NCBI GenBank assembly: GCA_937873165.1
Contig: CALMVH010000177.1
Coordinates: 1-10,487 of the forward strand
Origin: an uncultured Rhodospirillales bacterium
GTDB lineage: Bacteria; Pseudomonadota; Alphaproteobacteria; CALMVH01
Direction of reading: 5' to 3'
DNA: 10,487 nucleotides
Part shown: positions 1 to 7,302 of the stretch, piece after piece
Numbering within the stretch: position 1 is the first letter of the stretch
Layout: each line of letters opens with the position of its first letter
Notes under the pieces: generated by a model
What the model was told of the DNA's origin: nothing
The model's database searches: none
What the model saw: the letters and a program-made list of their open reading frames with translations, nothing else
Made by a program: the position numbers and the translations under genes

Positions 1-1794
1 GCATACGATTATTATCGCGATGCGCCTAGTGACCATGTCGGGCTCGCCCGGGTGGCAAGCCTGGTCCACGCGGCGCGCGCAGAAAACCCAAACAGCTTGC
101 TGTTCGATAACGGCGATCTTCTGGAAGGCAGTCCGCTTGGCGCCTATGTGGCGACGCGCAAGCGGTTGAAGCCCGGCGACCCGCATCCGGCTTACAAGGC
201 GATGAACGTCATGGGCTACGACGCCGCGACCTTGGGCAATCATGACTTCAACTACGGCCTGCCGTTTCTTGACCGGGCGCTGGCAAGCGCCGCCTTTCCC
301 TATGTTTGCGCCAATGTATACCGCGCCGGCACGGACCAGCCTTATTACCGGCCTTATGTAATCCTGGACCGGGATGTCGTCGATGATACGGGTGCGAAGC
401 GGCGGCTGCGCATCGGCGTCCTTGGCGTCGTGACGCCCCAGATCGTGACCTGGGCCCGCAGCCATCTGGACGGTCAGGTCACGACGGGGGACATGGTGCA
501 GGCCGCCAGGCGAACCATCCCCGCCATGCGCGCCCAAGGGGCCGACCTGATCGTGATGCTGGCGCATACCGGCCTGACGCCGCCTCCGGTCGAAACCGGA
601 GCCGAAAATGCCGGCTATGCCTTGAGCGAACTGGATGGGGTCGACGCCCTGATCGTCGGCCACATGCACCATGTATTCCCCGACATGATCTACGCCGACC
701 TTCCCAATTCCGACATGAACCGGGGAACGCTGAATGGCATCCCCGTATCCATGGCGGGTTTCTACGGCAGCCAACTTGGCGTCATTGATCTGGAGCTCGC
801 GCCAGCCGCGCCGGGCTGGAAGGTCACGGCGTCGCGCAGCGAAGCCTGGGCCCTGCATCGTGCGCCTGTCGCCCCCGACCGCGCTGTGATGCAGGCGATC
901 GAGGCGGATCATCGCGCGACCCTAGACTATATCCGCGAACCGGTAGGCGTTCTGCCCGAGGCCCTCGACAGTTACTTTGCCCTGGCAGCCCCCAGCCCCC
1001 TGCTGGCGACCATCGCCGAAGCGCAATTCTGGGCCGCGCGCGTCGCCATCGCCGAAGAGCGGGAACTGTTCAGCGACCTTGCCGACCTGCCCCTCCTGGC
1101 GGCGGTGGCGCCCGGAAAGGCGGGTGGCCTGTCCGGTCCCGACGCCTTTACCGCTATTCAGGCAGGCCCTGTGGGCATAGGGCATGTTGCGGACCTTTAC
1201 CCCTATCCCAACGTCCTGGAGATGCTGGTACTGGATGGTGCGGCCTTGGCGGAATGGCTGGAAATGTCGGCATCGCTGTTCCGGCAGATCCACCCAGGGC
1301 GCACGCGCGGCCAGACACTGGTCGATCACCAGTTCCGGGTGTTCAACTTCGATGTCATGCACGGCGTGACCTACAGCATCGATGTGACCCAGCCCGCCCG
1401 CTACCATCACGGCGGAGGCCTTGCCGACCGTGAGGCGCACCGGATAAGCGACCTTGCCTGGCAAGGGCGGGCGGTGCGCGAAAGCGACCGCTTTCTGATT
1501 GCGACCAATAATTTTCGCGCAGGCGGGGGCGGGTCGTTCCCCGGGCTGGACGGACGGCAATCGATCTACCGGTCGCAGGACTCGATGCAAACCACCATCG
1601 TCAACTGGCTAAGCGGAGGCAACAACACCCTGGCCCTCCCGGGACCATGGCGTTTCGCACCCTTGCCTGCGGACGCGAAAATCCTGTTCGAGACCAGTCC
1701 GGATGCCATGCAAGGCAAGCTGCCCTCTGGTTTCACGTTCCTGGACCAGGACCGGAACGGGTTCGCCCGGTACCAGGTCACAACCCCTGCATGA
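1..1794 (+). CDS. cpdB: Bifunctional 2',3'-cyclic-nucleotide 2'-phosphodiesterase/3'-nucleotidase, 5' end missing
   Basis: The frame is open from base 1, so the gene starts before the window; 597 residues are visible (numbered here from base 1). CpdB enzymes hydrolyse 2',3'-cyclic nucleotides and 3'-nucleotides in the periplasm to salvage nucleoside and phosphate. The calcineurin-like metallophosphatase half shows DNGDLLEGSP (36-45), GNHDFNYG (79-86), LAHTG with His189, and GHMHHVFP (220-227), which supply metal-binding and catalytic residues. The 5'-nucleotidase C-terminal half shows LYPYPN (399-404), NFDVMHGVTY followed by IDVTQPARY, and ATNNFRAGGGG. The whole read matches E. coli CpdB (647 aa) as I remember it, nearly end to end. 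The first metal ligands (DLH-type motif) and the signal peptide lie off the window, so export is inferred from the family; I estimate 35-60 residues are missing. The stop overlaps the next start (ATGA, 1791-1794). Confidence 0.93.
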   Translation, partial: AYDYYRDAPSDHVGLARVASLVHAARAENPNSLLFDNGDLLEGSPLGAYVATRKRLKPGDPHPAYKAMNVMGYDAATLGNHDFNYGLPFLDRALASAAFPYVCANVYRAGTDQPYYRPYVILDRDVVDDTGAKRRLRIGVLGVVTPQIVTWARSHLDGQVTTGDMVQAARRTIPAMRAQGADLIVMLAHTGLTPPPVETGAENAGYALSELDGVDALIVGHMHHVFPDMIYADLPNSDMNRGTLNGIPVSMAGFYGSQLGVIDLELAPAAPGWKVTASRSEAWALHRAPVAPDRAVMQAIEADHRATLDYIREPVGVLPEALDSYFALAAPSPLLATIAEAQFWAARVAIAEERELFSDLADLPLLAAVAPGKAGGLSGPDAFTAIQAGPVGIGHVADLYPYPNVLEMLVLDGAALAEWLEMSASLFRQIHPGRTRGQTLVDHQFRVFNFDVMHGVTYSIDVTQPARYHHGGGLADREAHRISDLAWQGRAVRESDRFLIATNNFRAGGGGSFPGLDGRQSIYRSQDSMQTTIVNWLSGGNNTLALPGPWRFAPLPADAKILFETSPDAMQGKLPSGFTFLDQDRNGFARYQVTTPA

Positions 1795-2297
1795 AGATCG
1801 TGGTGTCCTCAGACGGCCGCATGACCACGGATGACGCGGTCTTTCGCTGCGCCATCGGCCGGGGAGGCATTCGCCACGACAAGCACGAGGGCGACGGGGC
1901 CTCGCCCGAGGGCATCTGGCCGGTACGGGAGATATTCTACCGGTCCGACCGGGTGCCTCAGGTAGAAACCACCCTCCCCTGCCGCGCGCTGAAACCCGGG
2001 GATTTGTGGTGCGACGACCCTGCCGATCCCTGGTACAACCGGCTGGTGGAAGCGCCTTTAGGCGCCAGTCACGAGGCGCTGTGGCGTGAAGACCGCCTTT
2101 ATGATCTGATTGCCGTGCTGGGGTACAACGACGATCCGCCGGTACCCGGCAAGGGCAGCGCCATCTTCCTGCACGTCGCCCGGCCCGATTACGCGCCCAC
2201 CGAAGGCTGCGCCGCGCTGGCCCTGCCGAACCTTGTCCGAGTTGTAGGAGTTTTGAAACCGGGCGATACGCTGGAATTTGCGCACTGTGGGGACTAG
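1791..2297 (+). CDS. L,D-transpeptidase (YkuD-fold) family protein
   Basis: This 168-residue protein belongs to the YkuD/ErfK family, whose cysteine transpeptidases act on peptidoglycan peptides. The N-terminal part has the RCAIGRGGI segment (19-27) followed by KHEGDGASPEG (31-41). The catalytic region is IFLHVARPDYAPTEGCAAL (125-143), with His128 and Cys140 as the probable active pair. The classical SHGC/THGC signature is replaced by TEGC, as in a compact proteobacterial subgroup of this family. I see no signal peptide, transmembrane helix or LysM domain, so cell-wall cross-linking is not assured; it may be exported by an unrecognised route or act on soluble muropeptides. The ATG was chosen because it overlaps the cpdB stop by four bases and the family homology begins there. 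The frame is open upstream only inside cpdB. No clear Shine-Dalgarno sequence is present, which fits translational coupling to cpdB. Confidence 0.85.
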   Translation: MKIVVSSDGRMTTDDAVFRCAIGRGGIRHDKHEGDGASPEGIWPVREIFYRSDRVPQVETTLPCRALKPGDLWCDDPADPWYNRLVEAPLGASHEALWREDRLYDLIAVLGYNDDPPVPGKGSAIFLHVARPDYAPTEGCAALALPNLVRVVGVLKPGDTLEFAHCGD

Positions 2298-2372
2298 TCA
2301 AGCCACCGTCAAAACAGTGGTCTATGCTGGGACAAATGTGTTATCACGCAAGGACTATCGACAGGAGTTCGC

Positions 2373-2840
2373 ATGAAGAAGCCACCGTCTCAGCCAACCG
2401 CCCCTTCGAAAGAAAAGGAAGACGGCTTCAAGTTGAGCTTGGGCGAAGGCGCCTTGGAAGCCGGATTGACGGCCGCGTTCACGGCTGCGGAAAACGCGGT
2501 TGCCAAGCATCTCACACATTCGGAAATGCCGCCCAGCGTTGCCCTGTACGCCGGCATAGGTAATGCCGCCGCCGCTCACGCGCTGACGCAGCAAGCCAAG
2601 AAAGTGGTGAAATTCTTCGGCGAGCAGACCGAGAATAAGCCGTTAAAGGTCGTAGCAAGCGCAACAATTAAATCAGTGCGCGACATGATTGGAAACTCTC
2701 CGATCCAGCTTCACCTCGATACGAAGGCACAGGCTCCGGAAAAACCCGCTCTGCCAGCCGCCCCGGTTATCGCTGCGGCCCAGAAAACGGCGGCAGCTCA
2801 TGCCAAGCGCAAGCACGGGCCGAGGAACCACCGCCACTAA
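2373..2840 (+). CDS. Hypothetical protein, Ala/Lys-rich, with basic tail
   Basis: I do not recognise this 155-residue protein. The start is well supported by AGGAG at 2363-2367, five bases before the ATG. The N-terminus (1-20) is hydrophilic and rich in Pro, Lys and Glu. Residues 25-83 are Ala-rich, probably helical, and include a mildly hydrophobic stretch around 56-71 (VALYAGIGNAAAAHAL) that is too weak to call a membrane helix. Residues 88-116 look like a second folded segment. The end is an Ala/Pro linker (120-143) and a basic tail rich in Lys, Arg and His (144-155). There is no signal peptide. Local G+C drops to about 27 of 60 bases at 2641-2700, well below the flanking genes. It is separated by 75 bases from the transpeptidase gene and converges on yggS. 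A basic tail could bind nucleic acid or acidic partners, but that is speculation. Confidence 0.72.
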   Translation: MKKPPSQPTAPSKEKEDGFKLSLGEGALEAGLTAAFTAAENAVAKHLTHSEMPPSVALYAGIGNAAAAHALTQQAKKVVKFFGEQTENKPLKVVASATIKSVRDMIGNSPIQLHLDTKAQAPEKPALPAAPVIAAAQKTAAAHAKRKHGPRNHRH

Positions 2841-2872
2841 CGGCCTCGCAACGACAGGAAACTCGGCCGTTA
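2838..2872. repeat. 8-bp inverted repeat spanning both convergent stop codons
   Basis: TAACGGCC at 2838-2845 is the exact reverse complement of GGCCGTTA at 2865-2872, with a 19-base loop. The left arm begins with the TAA stop of the hypothetical gene; the right arm ends with the TAA stop of yggS read on the other strand. The position between converging genes suggests a two-way transcription terminator. Against this, the loop is long and neither side has a run of T after the stem, so it is not a classical intrinsic terminator. Confidence 0.45.
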
Positions 2873-3562
2873 CGCCAATATTTCGCGGCTCCCGAAGATC
2901 GAGCTTCCGACCCTTACATGCGTCGCGCCGGCCTGAATGGCGGCCTCGAAATCGCCGCTCATGCCCATGCTGAGGCATGAGACGCGACATCTGCGCGCCA
3001 GATCGGCCAGCTGCCGGAAATAGGGCGCAGCCCCGGCTTGGGCCGGCGGAACGCACATCAGTCCCGAAACGGGCAGGCCGTACTGTTCCTTGCAGCTGAC
3101 CAGGAAGGCGTCGAGGTCGTGTGGCGCGATGCCTGATTTCTGCGGCTCGTGACCGATGTTCACCTCAACGAAGCACGCGGGGCGCTTGTCCTGCCGCCGC
3201 ATCTCGTCGGCCAGAGCCGCCGCCAGTTTCGGCCGGTCGACGCTGTGGATCGCGTCGAACAGGCGCACCGCATCGCGCACCTTGTTGGTTTGCAGCGGCC
3301 CGATCAGATGCAGGCGCAAGCCCGGATTTGTGTCGCGCAGGCCAGTGAACTTGCACTCGGCTTCCTGCACCCGGTTTTCTCCGAACACTTTCTGTCCCGC
3401 CGCCAGAGCGGCCTGGACGGCTGCGGCGGGATGGGTCTTCGAGACCGCCACCAGCGTAACGGCATTGGCATCGCGGCGGCTGGTACTGGCCGCCTCCGTA
3501 ATGCGGCTGCGGATGCGTTCGAGGGAGGCTGCTAATTCGGCATATTCGCTTGGGTCTGGCAC
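2870..3562 (-). CDS. yggS: YggS/PLPBP family pyridoxal 5'-phosphate homeostasis protein
   Basis: This 230-residue protein is a complete single-domain PLP-binding TIM-barrel of the YggS/PROSC family, which has no known catalytic activity and buffers PLP and keeps amino acid and keto acid pools in balance in the cytosol. The PLP lysine is Lys42 in VAVSKTHP. Further family motifs are FGENRVQE (60-67), HLIGPLQTNK (85-94), LSMGMSGDFEAAI (197-209), which is part of the phosphate-binding site, and RVGSSIFG (217-224). The start is GTG at 3562-3560. An in-frame TAG lies seven codons upstream with no other start codon between, and the first family helix begins about residue 8, so this GTG is the best choice. 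No Shine-Dalgarno sequence precedes it. The gene converges on the hypothetical gene with 29 bases between the stops, and is divergent from the DUF3576-leuS operon. Confidence 0.94.
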   Translation of the reverse strand: MPDPSEYAELAASLERIRSRITEAASTSRRDANAVTLVAVSKTHPAAAVQAALAAGQKVFGENRVQEAECKFTGLRDTNPGLRLHLIGPLQTNKVRDAVRLFDAIHSVDRPKLAAALADEMRRQDKRPACFVEVNIGHEPQKSGIAPHDLDAFLVSCKEQYGLPVSGLMCVPPAQAGAAPYFRQLADLARRCRVSCLSMGMSGDFEAAIQAGATHVRVGSSIFGSREILA

Positions 3563-3599
3563 AAACCGTATATAGAGCCACCACTAAATCTTGTAAGAG
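3563..3599. promoter_or_regulatory. Divergent intergenic region with candidate yggS promoter
   Basis: These 37 bases separate yggS (-) from the DUF3576 gene (+). On the - strand a TATATA box ends six bases before the GTG of yggS. CTTACA, four of six matches to TTGACA, lies 17 bases further upstream. Such a promoter would start transcription at or next to the GTG. TATATA is its own reverse complement, so the same box could serve the + strand, but I see no convincing -35 element for that direction. The call rests on reading by eye. Confidence 0.35.
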
Positions 3600-4070
3600 A
3601 TGGCCATGGATCAGTGCGAAACCTCCGGCCAGCAGCGCCATGTCCGCCGCGCATGGGCAGCCTGGGTCCTCGCCTGCCTGACGGTGGCTGGCTGTGCGAC
3701 CGGCACCTCCCCAGCCCCGTCACAGTCCGCCGGTCGGTACATCGTGTTCGATGCCACCTTGTGGCGGGCGGCGCGGGAAACGCTGGCGGCGTTGCCGGTC
3801 GAACAAGCCGATCCGCTGGCAGGCCGCCTGGTGACCGGTTGGGCCGAGCCGCGCGGCGGCACCGGTCAGACAAGAAACCGCGTGACGGTTGGATTGAACT
3901 ACGAGACCGGCTACGCCCGGGCAGTGATCGTGACCGTTGAACGCCAAAGGCTTGGGCCGGATGGACGCTGGATCGGGGACGGCACCGACGATACCGCCGC
4001 CACGGCGCTGGCCACTGCCATATCCGACGATGCGGGCGAATTGCGTCTGGCGAAAAATCATCCTAGTTAG
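3600..4070 (+). CDS. DUF3576 domain-containing lipoprotein
   Basis: This 156-residue protein has a basic N-terminal stretch, a hydrophobic segment (about 18-29) and the lipobox VAGC with Cys32, so it is predicted to be a lipidated envelope protein. The mature part fits DUF3576: YIVFDATLWRAARETLAALP (47-66), then ADPLAGRLVTGWAEP (70-84), a stretch of alternating hydrophobic residues, and a C-terminal segment ending ELRLAK. I know of no assigned function for this family. It commonly sits directly upstream of leuS in Alphaproteobacteria, as here, with five bases between stop and start. Two in-frame starts exist. The ATG at 3606 has a better-spaced purine tract (AAGAGA, 3595-3600) and would remove two residues; either start keeps the signal peptide. 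It is probably the first gene of the rightward operon. Confidence 0.85.
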   Translation: MAMDQCETSGQQRHVRRAWAAWVLACLTVAGCATGTSPAPSQSAGRYIVFDATLWRAARETLAALPVEQADPLAGRLVTGWAEPRGGTGQTRNRVTVGLNYETGYARAVIVTVERQRLGPDGRWIGDGTDDTAATALATAISDDAGELRLAKNHPS

Positions 4071-4075
4071 TTTCC

Positions 4076-6643
4076 ATGACCGACATCGCAGATACGAACG
4101 AGCGTTATAACTTTCGCGAAGTGGAAGCCAGATGGCGCGCCGTGTGGGAGGAGCGTGGCAGCTTTGTAGCCCGCGAAGAGCCCGGCAAGCCGAAATTCTA
4201 CGTGCTGGAGATGTTCGCCTATCCGTCCGGCCGTATGCATATGGGACACGCGAAGAATTGGGCCTTGGGCGATGTTTGCGCCCGTTACCGTCGGGCGCTC
4301 GGATTTAACGTGTTACATCCGATCGGGTGGGATGCCTTTGGCCTGCCAGCGGAAAACGCGGCTTTGGAACGGGGCGTCCATCCCGCCAAGTGGACGTATG
4401 CCAACATCGAAACCATGCGCAAACAATTCAAGTCGGTGGGTTTTGCCATCGATTGGACGCGGGAGTTCGCGACCTGCGACCCGTCCTATTATAAGCATGA
4501 ACAGCGCATGTTCCTGGCTTTCCTGAAGGCAGGCCTTGCTTACCGCAAGGAAAGCTTCGTCAACTGGGATCCGGCTGACAATACCGTATTGGCGAATGAA
4601 CAGGTCATCGAGGGGCGGGGCTGGCGGTCGGGCGCCCTTGTCGAGCGGCGCAAGCTAAACCAATGGATGCTGCGGATCACTGCCTATGCGCAGGATCTGG
4701 TGGACGCCCTTCAGACGCTCGACCGCTGGCCTGAAAAGGTCAGGCTGATGCAGGAAAACTGGATTGGCCGTTCGACGGGATTGCAGCTGCGCTGGGCGAT
4801 TTCCGAGCGCGATGGAGAGATCGAGGTCTACACGACGCGGCCCGATACTCTCTATGGCGCTTCGTTTCTGGCTATCTCGGCGGACCATCCCCTTGCAGCG
4901 GAACTGGCTGTTGACAATGCAGAACTAGCGGCGTTCACCGCCAAGTGCCGTGCCACCGGCACGACGCAAGCCGCCATGGAAACCGCCGAGAAGCTTGGCT
5001 TCGATACAGGGTTGAAGGCGAAGCACCCCTTCGACGAGACATGGGAGCTACCTGTCTACGTCGCGAACTTCGTGCTGATGGAATACGGCACGGGCGCGAT
5101 CTTCGGCTGCCCGGCGCACGACCAGCGCGACCTCGACTTCGCCCTGAAATATGATCTGCCGGTCCGGCCGGTCGTAATCCCCGACAGCGCCGACGCAGCT
5201 TTCTATACGATCGACCGCGATGCCTACACCGGTTCGGGCAAGCTTGCGCATTCCGGCTTCCTGAACGGCATGGAAATCGAGGACGCCAAGGTTGCCGCCA
5301 TCCGCCGCGTCGAGACGCTGGGCCGAGGAAAGGGCACGGTGATCTACCGCCTGCGCGACTGGGGGATTTCGCGCCAGCGGTACTGGGGCTGCCCTATCCC
5401 CGTTATACATTGTGCGGATTGCGGCGTGGTGCCTGTGCCGGAAGACCAGCTACCCGTCACCTTGCCCGAAGACGTGACGTTCGACCAACCAGGCAACCCG
5501 CTGGACCGGCACCCGACGTGGAAGCACGTTTCGTGCCCGCACTGCGGAGGACCCGCCACGCGTGAGACCGACACGTTCGACACGTTCATGGACAGCAGCT
5601 GGTACTTCCTGCGCTTCTGCTCGCCCTATGTCGAAGACAGGCCGTTCGACAAAACAGCAACGAAATACTGGATGCCGGTCGACCAGTACATAGGCGGGGT
5701 CGAACATGCGGTCCTGCATCTGCTGTACGCCCGGTTTTTTACCCGCGCGCTGCGCGATACCGGGTTTACAGAGGGCCTTGCAGAGCCGTTTGCCGCGCTG
5801 TTCACGCAAGGCATGATCACGCACCAGACCTACAAGGATCTGGACGGCAAGTGGATGGCACCAAACGACGTGATCGAGAAAGACGGCGCTTGGGTCAGAA
5901 CAGCTGATGGGACACCGGTGACCGTCGGCCGCGTTGAAAAGATGTCGAAATCGAAGAAGAACGTCATCGATCCGGACGCTATCGTTCAAACCTATGGCGC
6001 CGATGCCTTGCGGCTGTTCCTGTTGTCCGACACGCCGCCCGAGCGGGACCAGGAGTGGACCGATGCGGGGGTTGAGGGGGCGTGGCGCTATGTCGGCCGC
6101 TTGTGGCGGCTGATTCTCCAGGCCGATGCCGACGCCAGGACACGGCCGGAGACAGGCGAAGGTGACCGCGCCCTGCGCGAAGCCGCGCACCGGGCCATCG
6201 CGGGCGTTGCCGCCGATATCGAGGCGTTCCACTTCAACGCCGCCGTAGCGCGCGTGCGCACGCTCTCGAATGCGCTGGAAGCCCACCGCGCCAAGGCGGG
6301 GCGGACCGCGCTGCTGGAAGCAACTGGAGTCCTGATCGTCCTGATTGGGCCGATCGTGCCGCATCTGGCGGAAGAACTGTGGCAGCGAACCGGCCGCAGC
6401 GGATTGCTGGTCGATCAACCATGGCCGCAAGCGGACGAGTCGCTACTGGTCAGCGGCAGCGTCACCATTGGCGTGCAGGTCAACGGCAAGCTGCGGGCGA
6501 CGATCACGCTGGCGCGCGATACCCCAAAGGAAGTGGCGGAAGCCGAGGCGCTTGCCGATGAAAACGTGATCAAGGCGCTGGACGGCCAGACTCCCAAGAA
6601 AGTCGTAGTCGTGCCTAACCGTATCGTGAACATCGTCGTATGA
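4076..6643 (+). CDS. leuS: Leucyl-tRNA synthetase
   Basis: This enzyme charges tRNA(Leu) with leucine in the cytosol, using ATP. At 855 residues it has the usual bacterial length. The class I catalytic signatures are present: HMGH (55-58) for HIGH, and KMSKS (622-626). The CP1 editing domain carries TTRPDTLYG (253-261), whose threonine-rich loop helps reject mischarged amino acids. DWGISRQRYWG and ETDTFDTFMDSSWYF follow in the catalytic core. Two Cys pairs, CADC (446-449) and CPHC (487-490), look like a zinc ribbon; E. coli LeuRS, as I remember it, has no Cys at the matching places. The C-terminal region contains VQVNGKLR, shared by bacterial LeuRS proteins. The ATG is five bases after the DUF3576 stop with no recognisable ribosome binding site, which suggests translational coupling. 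The 3' end overlaps lptE by four bases. Confidence 0.98.
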   Translation: MTDIADTNERYNFREVEARWRAVWEERGSFVAREEPGKPKFYVLEMFAYPSGRMHMGHAKNWALGDVCARYRRALGFNVLHPIGWDAFGLPAENAALERGVHPAKWTYANIETMRKQFKSVGFAIDWTREFATCDPSYYKHEQRMFLAFLKAGLAYRKESFVNWDPADNTVLANEQVIEGRGWRSGALVERRKLNQWMLRITAYAQDLVDALQTLDRWPEKVRLMQENWIGRSTGLQLRWAISERDGEIEVYTTRPDTLYGASFLAISADHPLAAELAVDNAELAAFTAKCRATGTTQAAMETAEKLGFDTGLKAKHPFDETWELPVYVANFVLMEYGTGAIFGCPAHDQRDLDFALKYDLPVRPVVIPDSADAAFYTIDRDAYTGSGKLAHSGFLNGMEIEDAKVAAIRRVETLGRGKGTVIYRLRDWGISRQRYWGCPIPVIHCADCGVVPVPEDQLPVTLPEDVTFDQPGNPLDRHPTWKHVSCPHCGGPATRETDTFDTFMDSSWYFLRFCSPYVEDRPFDKTATKYWMPVDQYIGGVEHAVLHLLYARFFTRALRDTGFTEGLAEPFAALFTQGMITHQTYKDLDGKWMAPNDVIEKDGAWVRTADGTPVTVGRVEKMSKSKKNVIDPDAIVQTYGADALRLFLLSDTPPERDQEWTDAGVEGAWRYVGRLWRLILQADADARTRPETGEGDRALREAAHRAIAGVAADIEAFHFNAAVARVRTLSNALEAHRAKAGRTALLEATGVLIVLIGPIVPHLAEELWQRTGRSGLLVDQPWPQADESLLVSGSVTIGVQVNGKLRATITLARDTPKEVAEAEALADENVIKALDGQTPKKVVVVPNRIVNIVV

Positions 6644-7302
6644 AGGCCTGGCAAGCGATGGCCTGCACGGGACTGACCCTGGCGTTGTCCGGTTGCGGCT
6701 TTCATCCGTTGTACGGGTCAGTCGGCAAGGATCAGATTTCCAACGCCAAGGAACTGCAGCAGGTTCGCATCGACACGATCGCTGACCGGGTGGGGCAGGA
6801 ACTGCGCAACGAGCTGATCGACCGTATGCAGGCCGATGGCGTGCCGCCCCCGCCTGTCTACGAGTTGATCATAACCTATTCGGAACTGCAGCAGGATCTT
6901 GGCATAAACAACAATGCCGTGACCACGCGCGGGCAACTGACCTTCAGCGCCAGTTACAAGCTGGTGGATATCGGAACGGGCAAGGCGGAAACGTCCGGCG
7001 TGTCCCAGCACATCGACGGCTACAATATCCAGTACAGCGAGTTCGGCACGATCGTATCCCGCGACGATGCCGAAGTGCGGGCGGTCCAGTACATCGCCGA
7101 CAACATCACGTCGCGTCTGGCCTTCTACTTCGAAAACAAGCGCGAGCACCCTGACCGTGCCAAGGCGGAGCAGGATCGCGCGACCCAGCAGAACAAGGCC
7201 ATCGGCACGACGGGCACCCTGACGCCGGTCGCGCCATCCTTCCAGCCGCTGACCAATACCGATCCGTTTGGAAACCAGAGCCCGATCAACCAGGCGCCAT
7301 GA
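6640..7302 (+). CDS. lptE: LPS assembly lipoprotein LptE
   Basis: LptE is an outer-membrane lipoprotein that plugs the LptD barrel and helps insert lipopolysaccharide into the outer leaflet. The 220-residue product has a short signal peptide with lipobox LSGC (Cys19), followed at once by GFHPLYG (20-26), the hallmark of alphaproteobacterial LptE. The core (about 36-165) has the expected pattern: a helix-forming QELRNELIDRM segment (53-63), beta-rich stretches such as YELIITYSELQQ (74-85) and TTRGQLTFSASYKLVD (95-110), and a final helix with AVQYIADNITSRLAFYF (148-164). Residues 165-220 form a hydrophilic, charged and then Pro/Thr/Asn-rich tail that looks disordered. The start overlaps the leuS stop (ATGA, 6640-6643), and the stop overlaps holA in the same way, so all three are probably translated in sequence. 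Confidence 0.93.
   Translation: MKAWQAMACTGLTLALSGCGFHPLYGSVGKDQISNAKELQQVRIDTIADRVGQELRNELIDRMQADGVPPPPVYELIITYSELQQDLGINNNAVTTRGQLTFSASYKLVDIGTGKAETSGVSQHIDGYNIQYSEFGTIVSRDDAEVRAVQYIADNITSRLAFYFENKREHPDRAKAEQDRATQQNKAIGTTGTLTPVAPSFQPLTNTDPFGNQSPINQAP

Noticed and set aside
1609..2301. A 230-codon - strand frame across the cpdB/transpeptidase junction
   Set aside because: The translation is Arg/Pro-rich low-complexity sequence, and both + strand genes have clear family motifs.
2303..2320. Imperfect hairpin CCACCGT / ACAGTGG after the transpeptidase gene
   Set aside because: It has one mismatch in a 7-base stem and no following T-run, and CACTGT at 2282-2287 offers a competing pairing; too weak to call a terminator.
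2298..2372. Search for a promoter before the hypothetical gene
   Set aside because: No pair of -35 and -10 elements with sensible spacing is convincing, although the 75-base gap and AT content would allow one.
5450..6430. A 326-codon - strand frame inside leuS
   Set aside because: It lies wholly antisense to conserved LeuRS sequence, including KMSKS, and resembles no protein family.
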